A stretch of 64,000 bases of DNA from Straminergon stramineum (Eukaryota; Streptophyta; Bryopsida; Hypnales; Calliergonaceae): positions 43,777,001-43,841,000 of the forward strand of contig OY987265.1 of the NCBI GenBank assembly GCA_963920665.1. The letters run 5' to 3'. The notes under the pieces are model-generated. The model was given only the letters and a program-made list of their open reading frames with translations, had not been told where the DNA came from and ran no database searches. Both the position numbers and the translations under genes were made by a program. Positions within the stretch are counted from its first letter, which is position 1; every line of letters starts with the position of its first letter. Shown in pieces: positions 12,060-24,252 of this stretch.

Positions 12060-14865
12060 GATTGAATTCAATTTTGATTGCTATATAGGCTTGGCAAAAC
12101 AACTCCAAGCAATAGTTTTCCTTCCATCCATGCAATCATCAATCAAAAGACAAATTAAATGACTAAAAGGGTCAATCAACATAGATAATTCTTATTTCTT
12201 ACACCTCTTTCAATAGTGCTTGCTAGAAGGAGATGAAGCTTTGGGAGGTGGTACAAAGGTCAACATATGGACTTAGGCCTATATTAACTACCTATAGAAC
12301 AACGACCTCACACTCAATAATTATGTGCCCAGTGCTTCTCCTTGAAAATACCCCCTAAAATATAGATGATAGCATTGGGGAATCTTACTACACAAATGGA
12401 ATCTACAACTCACACTCTACAACTTTTTTATGCATGTCAATTCCAAAATATGCTTCTAAATAGCACTTTGTAATGAATTTTCTCAAATTGTTGATTGTGG
12501 AGATGAGTCTGGACGTTCCAGGGTTAACTTTTGACTAAGCTAATTCCCAATTTCAAATAAACAAGACTAAAAAAATTCTATCCAAAGTCTTTACTCACTC
12601 CAAAACAAGAAGTTATACACAATATTGGGATGAAAATTAAAGTAAATTTTGCTTCACTACATTTTTGGTTTGATGTGGGTGGAATATTAGTGTCCAAAAC
12701 AAAAGGCATTGAGTGATTCACTTCATCACCATAAAGGTTGTGGCAAGATGCTAAACCCATCTCATGGAGTGGGTCTTGTAGGGTGAAATTTATTTATTGC
12801 AGCGTTATTGTAAATAAAAAAGCTTCCTACCTCTATGCCGTGCTAATTCTATTACCTTCGTCTCCTCCCATCTAATTTGAAGCCTCTGATTGCAATTATG
12901 AATTCAGAATTTGCAAATTTAATCATGTGTGACAAAGAAAAAATTCCTGCGTTTTTCCCATGAGTAAATTCACCTTGCAGGTCCTACTTCGTGGGACGGG
13001 TTTAGCGTCCCACAAGGTTGTGGGGCATCATTCAAGTCATGGAACTAACTTAATTGTTCTCGAGAATTCGTGAATTAAATCACAAATCAAGTGTACAATT
13101 TGGCTCTAAGCTTAGATGGAAAGGGCCACCTTAGGGTTAATGATGTTGTAAGTAAGTTCCAGCTGCTGTACCTTAGTGACAGTACCTTAACTTAATCAGT
13201 TTGCACTTTGCACAGTGTCATAGGAAAGCCAATTAGCTCAGTATTGATTCCCAAAATTAAACAATTAAAAAACTACTAAACTAAACTAAACTAATATATT
13301 CTACAACTGAAGCTCCACACACAAGGCAAGTCAGCAGAGTACTGCAGAAAGCTTGTTGTCCCAAAGACTTCAAAAAGAGAGGGTATAAACGCGCCTGCTA
13401 TGGACAACACTCCCCTAGCAGAATATTACGGAAAATTTTGAAAAAAGTGTCATGAACAAAGCAGATGCTTCACTTCAGAATTCCATAATTTTAATTTACA
13501 CAAGTAAGTTAACCCTTAACTTAAATTAAAGGACATTGCAAGCCCCATGGCGGACATTTTGAAAGTCAAAACATGAACTTTCACATAGTTCATGACTTTA
13601 AATGTTTTTAAGCATAACTAAAAGAAAATGTAGCTCGAACGCCATAAGGGCGCGTGGAATTCTAGTAAGTTCAAGTTCCGGCTGATACCAAGGACGGAGG
13701 AGGGCATTGACAATGATTGATTGAATGCGCGTGATAGAGAAAAGCATGCCGTGGTACAAATGTAAAGGACAAGCCAGAGTGATGGAGCTGTGGAGGCCGG
13801 GCCATTTTTAAAAAAAAATTCAACTTGTTTTAGGCCAGTGGGTTTTTTTTCTAAATTTTATAAAAATAGCAACCATTTTTTTTTATCATTGGTGGAGTGA
13901 TGAAGCATTTACACTCTATAAATACATAAATATGAATTGAATATGGGTTATAATGTGGATGAAATGGCAACGATTCATCTAAGAATGAATATCATGGTTC
14001 TTGTGAAGTGTTTGCATTCATCCAAAAATGGTAAAATTCATTCACATGACATTGTCACTTAGCTTGATTCATCCAAAAATGACAAATAGTAAACTCATTT
14101 AAATAATGTTGCCATTTCCTACCCCCTGCCCCTTAACACTTTGACGTTCAATATATGGCTACAATGCATAGAAGTGAACCACCATTCAGTTCAGTTGCTC
14201 ACAGGCGAAGATATTTTTTCATCCATCCATTTTTCATCCATTCCTATGAGTTTCTGACTGTGAGCTGTCCACGATGGACCTTCATTACATGAGGTCAACA
14301 TTTCCGAAATGTTGCAAATGTTGGGAGATATCTAGATTTTTTGCAATATTTCTGTGCCCCGCCAGAGCTCTGAGTACGGTAATAAGAAACTTGAAGTACT
14401 TTATTTGTACTTGACTTTTTCAGTGAGGGTCTGACTTGGGCAGAATGTGGGTTATTTTTTTGCCCTCAAAATTAAAGAATAATAAGTTACAGCAGACCAG
14501 TACGTTACATGCCATGGGACATGCCACAAAAAAAGGCATTGGGGGCAAGCAGTCATAGGGTGCCACGTGTCAAAAAAAATTAAAGAATAATTCATAAGAA
14601 AGAGACTCATTCCCATCATCTTTACCTTATTGAATTCCTCTTTCAATACAATATGGTAACGTCCTCTCCCGTCTTTTTGTACTTTGATGATGTCATTAAA
14701 ACTTATTACCCTTGAGTTTCCCCTTTGCTTTAAAATATATTAAATAAATAAAAAGTAAAAAAGTAAAAAAGTAAAAAAATTATTACCCATTATTAGTATT
14801 GGACCTCGGAAGCGGGCAGCATGGGGATCTATTGAAACTTAACAGCAGGGGCAGCAGAGTGCTGT
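12060..14865. other. Intergenic with a moderately GC-richer island at 12.95-13.8 kb
   Basis: No gene recognised. The part at about 12950-13800 has higher GC and 'ccttaacttaa' words, but no open frame with family resemblance. A short (A)nGT microsatellite ('aaaaagt' repeats) lies at about 14750-14780. 'catccaaaaatg' occurs twice near 14020-14080. Confidence 0.4.
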
Positions 14866-15065
14866 AACTTAGAAGCGACCCTGCTTTAAAAAGTGACCTC
14901 TACCACTAAGGTACATTTTCCTTCTACAATGTATTAATTGTGCACATTTCAGGAAGGGGTCACTTTTAGTGACCTTGGGTTTCAACTTCAAAAATTCGTA
15001 ACTAATTTCACAAAGGTCCAAAAAATATGAAACAACTTAGGGTAGAGGCTTATTCCATTTTTTTC
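14866..15065 (+). repeat. Dispersed repeat R1, copy 1
   Basis: The reverse complement of 19815-20009 matches this segment. It runs from an outer end 'agaagcgaccctgctt' to 'tccaaaaaatatga' through 'cttcaaaaattcgtaacta'. The two copies form an inverted pair about 4.8 kb apart that brackets elements E and F. A weak third copy may lie near 33690-33790. Confidence 0.7.
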
Positions 15066-15134
15066 TTCTTTCTACTTAAATTTATAAAGAATTGTTTCGT
15101 GGAGTTTAGCTTCCCCTCCAAATGCAATTAGCTC

Positions 15135-15830
15135 TTAACCCCTAAAGGACCAAGCTGCATTTTTTAGCAACATAACAATTTCGGGCAGCTCGCTACAAAT
15201 GGAATTTTTATTTTTTGTCTTTGGAATTCTCACACAACATGTGCACAAGGAGTATCTTTAAGGCGCAACAATTTTCATAACTTTTGACTACATGGTTAAA
15301 AAGTTATTGCATAATATGTAATTTTCATTTGACAACAGGCAGCCCGGGCAGCTCAAAAAACTTCCTGAAAAATCACTTTAAAAAAATAAAAGTTTGCAAT
15401 TAATCCTCTCTATTTATATATATGCCAGAAGCTTTGAATCATTATATTTTGATTAATGAGATGAAAGTTATGAGGATTTTTAGTTTGAAAGTAGCTATGG
15501 TTTTCAAAGACTCCATGGCTACCCACAAACTAAAAATTAATTCCCACTTAGACAGAAATATAATCTACAAGAAAAAAATATTCAAATTCTTATTTCAATT
15601 TTTGCGGGTTTCTTTGTTGCCTAGTCTCCCCATTTTGAGGTAATTGTGGCATAACTTTTGCTCTCAATCACTAATTGAAATAATAATTACATTTATAGAA
15701 AGCTAATAATATTTTTTATCTCATGAGAAAGGTTTAAAAAGTTTTGGAAAAAATTGAGATCATAAGAAGCTGCTTGAAATCCATTTTGTGATTTTGTCTC
15801 ATGTAGGGACACCATGACTTTAGGAGTTAA
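15135..15830. mobile_element. TTAA-flanked element E (696 bp), chimera of two subfamilies
   Basis: Begins TTAACCCCTAAAGGACC and ends CTTTAGGAGTTAA. Its left half matches the reverse complement of the right end of element A ('gcaacataac', 'aaagctttgaatca', 'gatgaaagttatgag'). Its right half, reversed, matches the left end of element C ('acaaaatggattt', 'gagcaaaagttatgcca', 'ttatagattatattt'-like text). The switch lies near 15490-15530. It has intact-looking termini but no coding capacity. Confidence 0.75.
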
Positions 15831-18648
15831 GAATTAAAAGATTAGTAGATATTAGATGAGGTGAACTTCACTTATTGCGGCATATGAAATGCAATAAAAT
15901 TATTTAATTTTTAAATGAAAAAGACCTCTTGGCCAAATTTTATTCTAATTTTATATTTTTGTAATCTAGTAATTCATTTGAGTTCTACTAGTCATTGTTG
16001 TATAATCTATTATATTAAATTTACAAAGTTAAACCTATTTTAAACTTTAGTATTTTAAAACCATACAATTATTTTTACCAAAATCTTCATGAAATATTAA
16101 TTTTACTTATATTCAAAGTAATTCTCTAGTAATTGCTCTTTTCTATTACTATTGTGTAGGCTTATATATACTATGATTAATTATAGTATACAATATCCTT
16201 CTTTTACTAAAAACTAGATTAATATAATTTTTCTAAGAAATGATTATAAGTTAGACACCACCATCTAAATGTACTTTACATGGAGGGCTTTCCACATCAA
16301 CATGTTTAAAATGGAGAGCTACAACATTTCATTCTTCATTATTTTCTAATATTGTACACAATGCTCATGGTTAACATTTTATGCCAAATAATTCATTAAA
16401 GTTGGAAATAGTGTTTTGGAAAATTCTATAATATATAAATTTCTTTAAAAGAAAATTTCAAACAAAAAAATCTTCATATTTTTTCCTAAAAACATTTTGG
16501 TATCTATCTTTAAGTATACCTATCTATCAACCTTGACTACCAATTATGGTAATCAAATTATACAAGTATTCCAAAATAGGTTATAATAAACTTTTCCTTG
16601 AGCTAGATTTCTTATTTAAAGCTAAGAAATATTTTGTCATCAAAAGAAAATTTAGAAATTTTCATTATCGACTTCTTTGGTGCACTTGTTTCATAGCTGA
16701 ATCTTTTACTTTTCAACTTCGAAGTTAATGAATCCAAAAAGATTAAAAAAACTAACATGAAGGGCAATGGTCAATTTGGGGTACCTAAAAAGGTTGTCTT
16801 AACTACAATGTTAGTCCATTCCCCTTTGTCAAACGACCTCATCTTTTAAATATAATAAAGTATGATTTTACAAAATGCAGTTTTAACTACCTAAATTGAT
16901 AATGTATGAAGAAAAAAAATTCATCACAATCAAAGAATTTTCAAAATTTTTAATGAATTTTACAGTTGAAAAAGTAAGTTTTGTCCTATGTACATAAAAT
17001 CCTCAATACCAAGCATTTGGAATATCAAATAATTTTATTTTTAAATGATTTTTGGATTTGACTTATATTTAGAGGTTCAATAAATAAAATAATTAATCTT
17101 ATCAATAAAAATTTAATAAATTGTGCATTATGATGCTTACAAATCCCTAAATTTTAGCATTTTTTCTTAGGTCCATGAATAGATCCAAAAATTTCAAATT
17201 AAGAGAAAAAACACTCATTTAGGAATATACATTTTGATCTTGTTGAGGTGCAAGAATTTTTTTTTCATTTTAGGGTCTTCTTTATTGATTAAAATAAACA
17301 AATTAGACGAGCTTTGGAGGTTTTAAACCAAAATCATTTAATCAATGTGTTCAAAAAATGATACCCCAAGTTGACCATTAACTTGAAAGGATATCTTTAT
17401 GAAATTATTTATTATTGCTTAAAATTTCCTTATTATTTCCTTATTAATTAATAAATATAATAATATTATTATTATTAAACTAAAAGTCTCTTAAAACCTA
17501 AATTGAATTCTTCATAAGTTAGGATGCTACGATGTTTCTTTTTAAATTCTTTTGGTCATTTTTTTTTTAATATTATGCGTATTTCAAATTACAAGTACTA
17601 CTAACATTTGAATGTGAAGAATATACTCAGCTTTACAAGTCTTTTCCATGTGTTCTATACAAGTTTTGGATTGCATTAATTCACATGATATAGAATTGCT
17701 ACAATTTCATGCAAAGTCAAATTGGTATTAAGAAATTGTTGAAATATATATTGTGATTCCCTAATGGAAATCTAATTTGATACACCATAATTTTACTTAT
17801 CCAAAATTGAAATCAAATTTACTATATATCACTTTTGTTATTAAAGTGTTAAAATCTAATAAAACCTTGCAATAACAATCTGTAAGTGTAATCAACATTG
17901 TCTCGTTCCAAGTCAATTTGATGAAGATATAATACAAACTTGACATGTAACTAATCTTTTATTAGATGGTAAAAATTTGTTACATAGCCAAAAAAAATTT
18001 GTAGAAAATGTAAACATTTCAACTAAAATCTTCTCTTCTAATCTTAAAACTGTCATCCATTTTATCATTTTTCATCCACTTACCACCATTTGACTATAAA
18101 ATAAATATCATTAATTGCCATTGTAGCTACCTACAAGGTAAGTGCACCTAATTGTGACCCTTTTCCAAAACCAAATCCTATAGATTTTTGCCTAAAATGT
18201 ACTACTATTTTTGAGAGTCCAATGTCACTTTTCAATACACATGTTTTTCAACACTTTGAAATTTCATATTTTATTCATACCATATCCAAAGAATGCACAC
18301 AAAGAGAATCTAAAAAATTCTTTTGTCTTCCAACAAGATCCATCCAAAAAGTGGGCAATTCAATAATAGGAACAATGCTCAATTGCTTCTTAAGATGCAA
18401 ATTTATGGAGCACGTACTTTTTCCCAAAATTTGTACAAAAAAACATATTTGCATCCCAAGCAAATAACAAACATAGAAACTCATGCACCTGTAACTTGTA
18501 TAGATCACCGACAATGAATTTCAAACTTCCAAATTGGATGTAGGAGATAGTTCATGTCATAAGGCCTTAAGGTAGTCATTAGAAGTTTGTGTTTGTCTTC
18601 CCCAAATTAAGGGTAAATGTAAAAAATTACCTCTCTTTTTGTGGTTGC
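15831..18648. other. Very AT-rich intergenic sequence, nothing recognised
   Basis: One of the most AT-rich parts of the window, with (att)n and (aat)n runs near 17455. No supported coding region. Confidence 0.55.
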
Positions 18649-19080
18649 TTAACCTCTAAAGGACTAAATGACCATTGAACATATGCAAATGATCTCAAGG
18701 AGGTGCATATGAAGTCATTTTTTAATGGATGTTCTTCAAATTTAAACACAAGGTGTGAACATGTACCCCCCTAAATGGAAATATAGTTTTTTTTTCTGAT
18801 CACATCCCTCTATTAAAAATTATGTTGCCTTGAACTTTAAGGGTGGCCCAACAACTTTGGTTAGCATGTGCAAAACTCCTCCTATAACTTTGAAATTTGG
18901 TAGGTATGTAATGTATATAATACAAGATGCAAATGTCCAAAGAAATAACCATGTGTATTGTAACAATATGTCTCTAGGAGGAGTTAAAGTCTATTGGCGC
19001 TATTGGGCAAGGTAAAGAAAAAACTTTTTCTTCTAACTTCAAACATTATAATCTTTCAATCCATGTGGTGGAATTTTCTT
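18649..19080 (+). mobile_element. Left end of a TTAA element F, right end lost
   Basis: Starts TTAACCTCTAAAGGAC, a one-base variant of the family terminus. Near 19040-19070 it has 'cattataatctttcaatcc', which resembles the subterminal part of elements G and H ('cattataatcttacaatct'). No matching GGGGTTAA end follows, so it is probably truncated. Confidence 0.5.
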
Positions 19081-19814
19081 TTGGGGGTGGGGGGGATAAT
19101 GTCTTGCATTCTTCACCTCTCCTACTATGTTCTTCACAAACTCCCAATTTTCTTGGACCTCTAATTCCAAATTTGAATTCCAAATTTCCAAACTTTATCA
19201 TGTGGGTGGCAAATAAAAATACGCCAATGTTTTTTTGCAGGGAGGGCAATGTGACCGCAGCTTTTGAATGACCACTTTTAACGTCCTACATTCATGTCTC
19301 TACATGACCATTATTTTTTAGTACTTCCATGTCTGGATGCATCCCCACATTATTCCAAAGGAGAAGGCAGCCCGGCCGGTACCTTAGGGTAGGGCCCAAC
19401 ATGAACTGAACGGAAGCCCCGCCGGGGCCTGCAGTACCTTAGGTTGGAGGTAACTTATCCGGCGGGATACCTTACCTTCGTTGTGTTGCGATATTGCGAC
19501 CGTGAGGTCAAATTCCGAGTTGACTCAATCCTGGTCTTCATAACAACCTTTGTGCTCTTTTAAGTCAAGATCTTGCCCTTCTTTTGGAAGTCGGCTGCCG
19601 TGGCCACAACAGTCAGTTCAACATCCCCAACATGGAAAATTGGGAATACTCGATCTGCTCGTAGCTTATTAGACTACCTCCCCCGGGTACGCAGAAGAAG
19701 GTAGTCTGCTTTTTTATGAGCAGATTGCATTTGTGTGTGTGTGTGGAGCCATGAACTCCTTGAAATGTTTTTTTAGGAATTTTTCGTTGGAAGAAACATG
19801 GAATTGGCATCTAA
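19081..19814. other. Isolated GC-richer block, no gene recognised
   Basis: The part at about 19340-19620 is markedly richer in G and C ('gcccggccggtacc', 'ccccgccggggcctgcag') than its surroundings. Open frames on both strands are short and resemble nothing I know. It may be a remnant of a gene or element. Confidence 0.35.
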
Positions 19815-20009
19815 CCCAAGTTGATTCATATTTTTTGGACCTTGGTGGAATTAGTTATGAATTTTTGAAGTTGAAACGTAGGGGATCTCTAAAAAGCGAC
19901 CCCCTCCTAAAATGTACATTGTTGGTACAGTGAAGAAAGCAAAATGTATTTGTGCGTTGGAGGTTGCTTTATAGAGCGAGGTTGCTTTGTAGAGCGAGGT
20001 TGCTTCTAG
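19815..20009 (-). repeat. Dispersed repeat R1, copy 2 (inverted)
   Basis: Reverse-complement partner of 14866-15065. It ends in three tandem copies of a unit close to 'gagcgaggttgctttgta' (about 19962-20008), a local expansion not present in copy 1. Confidence 0.7.
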
Positions 20010-21885
20010 AGCTCACTATCTCCTTATGAATTCTAATTTTGATTTACTTGCTTATTGGAAGAGACTCTCGATTTTCTACTTTTGACTCAAAAAGGAAAAT
20101 TGACAAATACTTCATGTGCACTCAACCATTACAATCTTCTCATAGGAATAATAATAATAATAATATATTTATTTTTAAAATGGAAGGCTTCTAGTCTATG
20201 TCCTTGTAGCACTCCATCATTTTTTGAGTAATAAGGACCAGCTACTCAAATATTCTCGCTCGTGAACTTTTTGTCAATGCAGAACCTCCTCCTTGCCTTG
20301 CAAAACACGCCCGCAGTGTTTTGTTGCTTCAGCGTAGTAGGCGTCTGATATTGTTGCAAATTGTCTCACAGCGCGCCGTACTCAATAATTTTATTCCTTT
20401 TTTTAAAATTTTATTTTATTTTTCTTCTTTGGAACTGGGGAAACCCGGTAATCTATGTTGGAAGGTAATCATCAAGACCAACTCGCGGCGCCCGAGTCAC
20501 AGTGCCTGGACCGACACTGCCTGGCAATGATTTTAGGATAAGGATTGCAACCCAACTGGGACTTGGTTGCAGAACCAACTGAACGCGTATCAATAAAACT
20601 TAACTTAGATTCTTGTGTAATATGCATCTCTTTTCGACATGCAAAAAAATAAGTAAATATTAGCGTCAACTGTTTGAAGATTATAGTTTATTCATATGGT
20701 GTCCAAAACATCGCTGAGTTTTCAAAAAAAAACAAAAAAAACCATCGCTGAGCAAAATTTGGATTGCACAACTTCAACATGGTTAGAAGTTAAATATACA
20801 TATGATAGGTGTCCATCTATTTCCTTAGGGGATGAGACTAGATAATGTAGATGATTCTATTGCTGTCCAAATGACTACCTTGTCCCAGTGAAATGATCAA
20901 ATAATTTTGTTTTACTGTTTCTAGAATTTGATATATGTAAGAAATGACAATTGAAATTGCAACTTTTCAAGCAAAGCAAGGATTTGTTATGAAATTTTTG
21001 AATTGCGCCGTCCAAAGAGTCCAAAGAGTCCAAAGGGGTATGTACTCCCCTCAAAACCAACATAAAAGTGCATCCATGGTAGTTAATGTTACTCACCTAA
21101 ATTGATTGTAGTTTATTCCTAAAATAACCACTATTCAACACATTAAAGTAGTCTCGTTTTGTGATACTTGAATACCCCGAGTAATAAAAGTTCCTATTGT
21201 AGTCACAAGTCACTCCATTTTGGTCACCCAAAGTTTTTAAATGTGACTTCTATTCATCTCACTATAGTCCAACTCATTTATTGAGCAATGATAGCTTCAA
21301 GTTGAATGCATAATTGTAATGAGTCATTTTATAGGTGTTAATAGTAGACAAAATGTGTAGAAGGTAGTCATTTAACTTATTGAATATGTAATGTTACAAG
21401 TTTAAAATTTGAACTAGCACCGTGTACACCTTTGAGTGCAATAACAAGGCTATCCCTTGATGATGTCACTTACCTAATTTTGTTTTCATAATTTATATTT
21501 ATTTTTTTGCATTTTGATACCATTATATTTAACAACATTAATTATTGTATTGAACTATACCTTCATAATGTAGGATATAGTTTATATAAATTTCAAGTTG
21601 TATTTTAATATACAATGTGGGATACAATGAATATTCTAGTATATATATAGAGAGAGAGAGAGACTATTTCTATGGGGTATGAAACTTATGACAAATTTGA
21701 AGAAACAAATACCCAAATTGCTTTAGAATAGGTATCTTCAAATCACATGAAAGTATTTAAACATTCAAAGCATTTTTTATAAAAACTATTCTACAAATTT
21801 CTTCAATTTCTTCATGTGTAAAAATGGTGAAATTTTTTCAATTCTCTTTTTGTATGTCTACTCTAAAAAGTTGGTCACTAAAAAA
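20010..21885. other. Intergenic, nothing recognised
   Basis: Mixed composition. A GC-richer piece lies at about 20270-20560, a triple 'gtccaaaga' at 21003-21030 and an (AG)n run at about 21645. No gene is supported. Confidence 0.4.
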
Positions 21886-21989
21886 AATGAGGTTATAGGG
21901 CCTAGCATGCAAAACCCCAATCAATTTACGGTTTTTCAAAATCTATTCTACAATTTTTTTAAATGAATTTCTAATGTGATTTTGCCTCC

Positions 21990-22253
21990 AAGATTTAGTA
22001 TATTTGAGGCTCATTTCCAAGAGCCTACAACACTATGAGAAGTCAAGATTGCAGTGGGTATCCTTGCACAAAATCTTCAATAGAAAAATCATAATCCTTT
22101 ATTTTTAAGATCAACTTTTTGATCCTAAAACTGGACTTCAAAAAGAATTCTCCAAAAATATAAACTAATAATAATAGCAATTTGGTTGGGTTTTACTTAA
22201 CTTCAAAGTTTTCCAAACACCACATTTGGATGCCTTGGGCATTTAGGGGTTAA
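21990..22253. mobile_element. Right end of a TTAA element (I)
   Basis: 'tgccttgggcatttaggggttaa' at 22231-22253 matches the right terminus of elements G and H. I could not find the matching left terminus. The start given is nominal and the element is partial. Confidence 0.45.
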
Positions 22254-23057
22254 GTTACCACACACTTGGAGGTTTGAGTTGGCACTCAAGAGCCAAAATT
22301 GAAATCCCACGTCATATTCTCAAGTGTCCATGTCACCTCACACCATTCACAAGATGACACATGGCACTCTTTTTTTACGAAAATGAATTAATTTCTGCTG
22401 AATCTGACCTTCACATAGGGTCAGTTAGTTGAATGATTTTTTTTTTCTTGAAACACATGGACAATTTCCATTGAAAGGGGGAAGTTGAATGATTTTGAGC
22501 CCCAGCTTTTAATTTAAGTTAACTTATGTTGTGAACTGAATTGAATCTCAGTCTCTTCTGGAATGTCATTTTTAAAATATTTTTTTCTTCTTCTACTCTT
22601 AAAGTTTCCCTGCAGTCTCATTGAAGCCTGTTTTTACTTTAATTTGCCTCAACTCAACTTTGTGCACAGTTGTGCACCTGACTCCAGTGCATGTCTGCCT
22701 GCCTGCCTGGGCGTTGCAGTCTTGCAGTAGAAAAAAAGAACAGAAGATCCATTATTGCCGCTGCATTGAAGATGCAACTTCTAGTAAGAATTTCACTGGC
22801 TTTCGCCCCCAGCGTGCCCTCGACCAGAAGTTTCCAATCGGAAAACCAAATTGCCAACCAGATTTTTTTATTTTTTTTGGTGACACAAATGAAATGGAAT
22901 CTCATTGCAAAAGAAAAAAAATACAAACCCAGAAAACCAACCAGACACAAGTGGCCTGACCAGGGACACAACATTGCCGAACAGATTTCATGGAAGACAA
23001 GGGATGGGTGAGGACTCATTATCATTGTCGGTCATTTGCCATGGCCGTTGCTTGCAT
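22254..23057. other. Intergenic, open frames but no recognised gene
   Basis: Frames of about 100-120 codons overlap on both strands at 22621-23025. They are mutually exclusive, lack family resemblance and have no splice support. I do not call a gene here. Confidence 0.35.
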
Positions 23058-24026
23058 TTAACCCCTCACCACACAAGGGGACCAAAAGTGTCCTTAGGTC
23101 AAATTCAAAGTGCTGTAACTTTTGCATCCAAAGTCCAAATTCAATAAAAAAAATTTGGAAAATTTGAGCTCTCTCTTTTAGTTTGTGTGGGAAAAGTTTC
23201 ATATCAATCCAAGATTTACTGAATTTTTGGAAGCCAATCAAAGTTCAGAGGTTCAATTTGAGTTCAGCAAATTGCATTTGATGGTTGCAACTTTGGGGGC
23301 TTGTATCTCCTTCATCCAAAGTTTGTTTTCAATCAAATTTGTTGTGTTATGTTCCCCTTGAAGTCTAGTTATTGTGGTAAATTTTTCATGCCAATCAAGG
23401 TTGTTTGGAATGTCTGGGAACAATTTGAAGTTCAAAATCCTGACATTTTAGGATTACAATGAACTTTGGCAGCTTGTTTCTTCCTCATACAATGTTCATT
23501 TCCAATAAAAAAATTTGGAAAAGTTGCGCATACTAGTCTAGTTTGTATGTCTAAAATTTCATATCAATCCAAGAAGTTATGAGTGGTTGAGAAGCATTTT
23601 AGTAGAAGGAGATTCAATTTTTGATGTATTTTGTGCAACTTTTTTTGCTATTTTTTGACATTTTAAAGTCATTTTGCAAACACAATGAATCAATTGAATG
23701 ATATTTTTTTTCATAAATGTGTTTTTATGCTGATTTTGAATCACTTTACATCTTAAGGTTTCTTCATTTGAGTAGATTTAGAAACTGAATTTTGCCTTCA
23801 AATGTATTTTTAGGAAAATTTCAGCATCCTTTTTCAACACTAAAACATTATAATCTTACAATCTATGCAGTCAAATGACACCAAATTTGGTGCATGTAAT
23901 CTACAACAAGTGCACTACAAGGTTGTATGGTCCAAATCTCTATAACTCAATGAAAGTTATATCTATAACACTTCAAAAGAAATGATGTTTTTTGACCTGT
24001 TCAAGCCTTGGGCAGTGAGGGGTTAA
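23058..24026 (+). mobile_element. TTAA-flanked element G (969 bp) with internal tandem units
   Basis: Begins TTAACCCCTCACCACACAAG and ends GGCAGTGAGGGGTTAA. The interior holds three diverged tandem units of about 177 bp. Each runs from a 'caactttgg..gcttgt..ctcc' phrase through 'caataaaaaa(a)tttgg' to 'tttcatatcaatccaag' (near 23196, 23378 and 23557). It is homologous over its full length to element H (55449-56416). No transposase-like frame is present, so the element is non-autonomous. Confidence 0.8.
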
Positions 24027-24252
24027 CCCTACAAGGGCCTAAAAGCACTTTGTAGCCATATAGTATATTATGTATTGGGTGTAATTTGATTAGGAAAACA
24101 TTGACCAAAAACTTTTCTGTACAAAGTAAATTAATGATCATGATAATGTGTAAATAAAAATTTATCATAGCTCATCTATTACACTACAATTGAATAGTTA
24201 TAAAGCTAAATACGGGTCATGTAGAGTGACCCCAAGGGCCTTTCAAGGGTAA
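24023..24252. mobile_element. Small TTAA element K (about 230 bp) abutting G
   Basis: Begins TTAACCCTACAAGGGCCT and ends AGGGCCTTTCAAGGGTAAA, an imperfect inverted repeat of about 18 bp. It shares the TTAA at 24023-24026 with the right end of element G. Its length matches that of element J (230 bp). Confidence 0.6.

Noticed and set aside
22621..23025. Overlapping frames of over 100 codons on both strands
   Set aside because: They are mutually antisense, have no family resemblance, and lie directly next to a transposable element.
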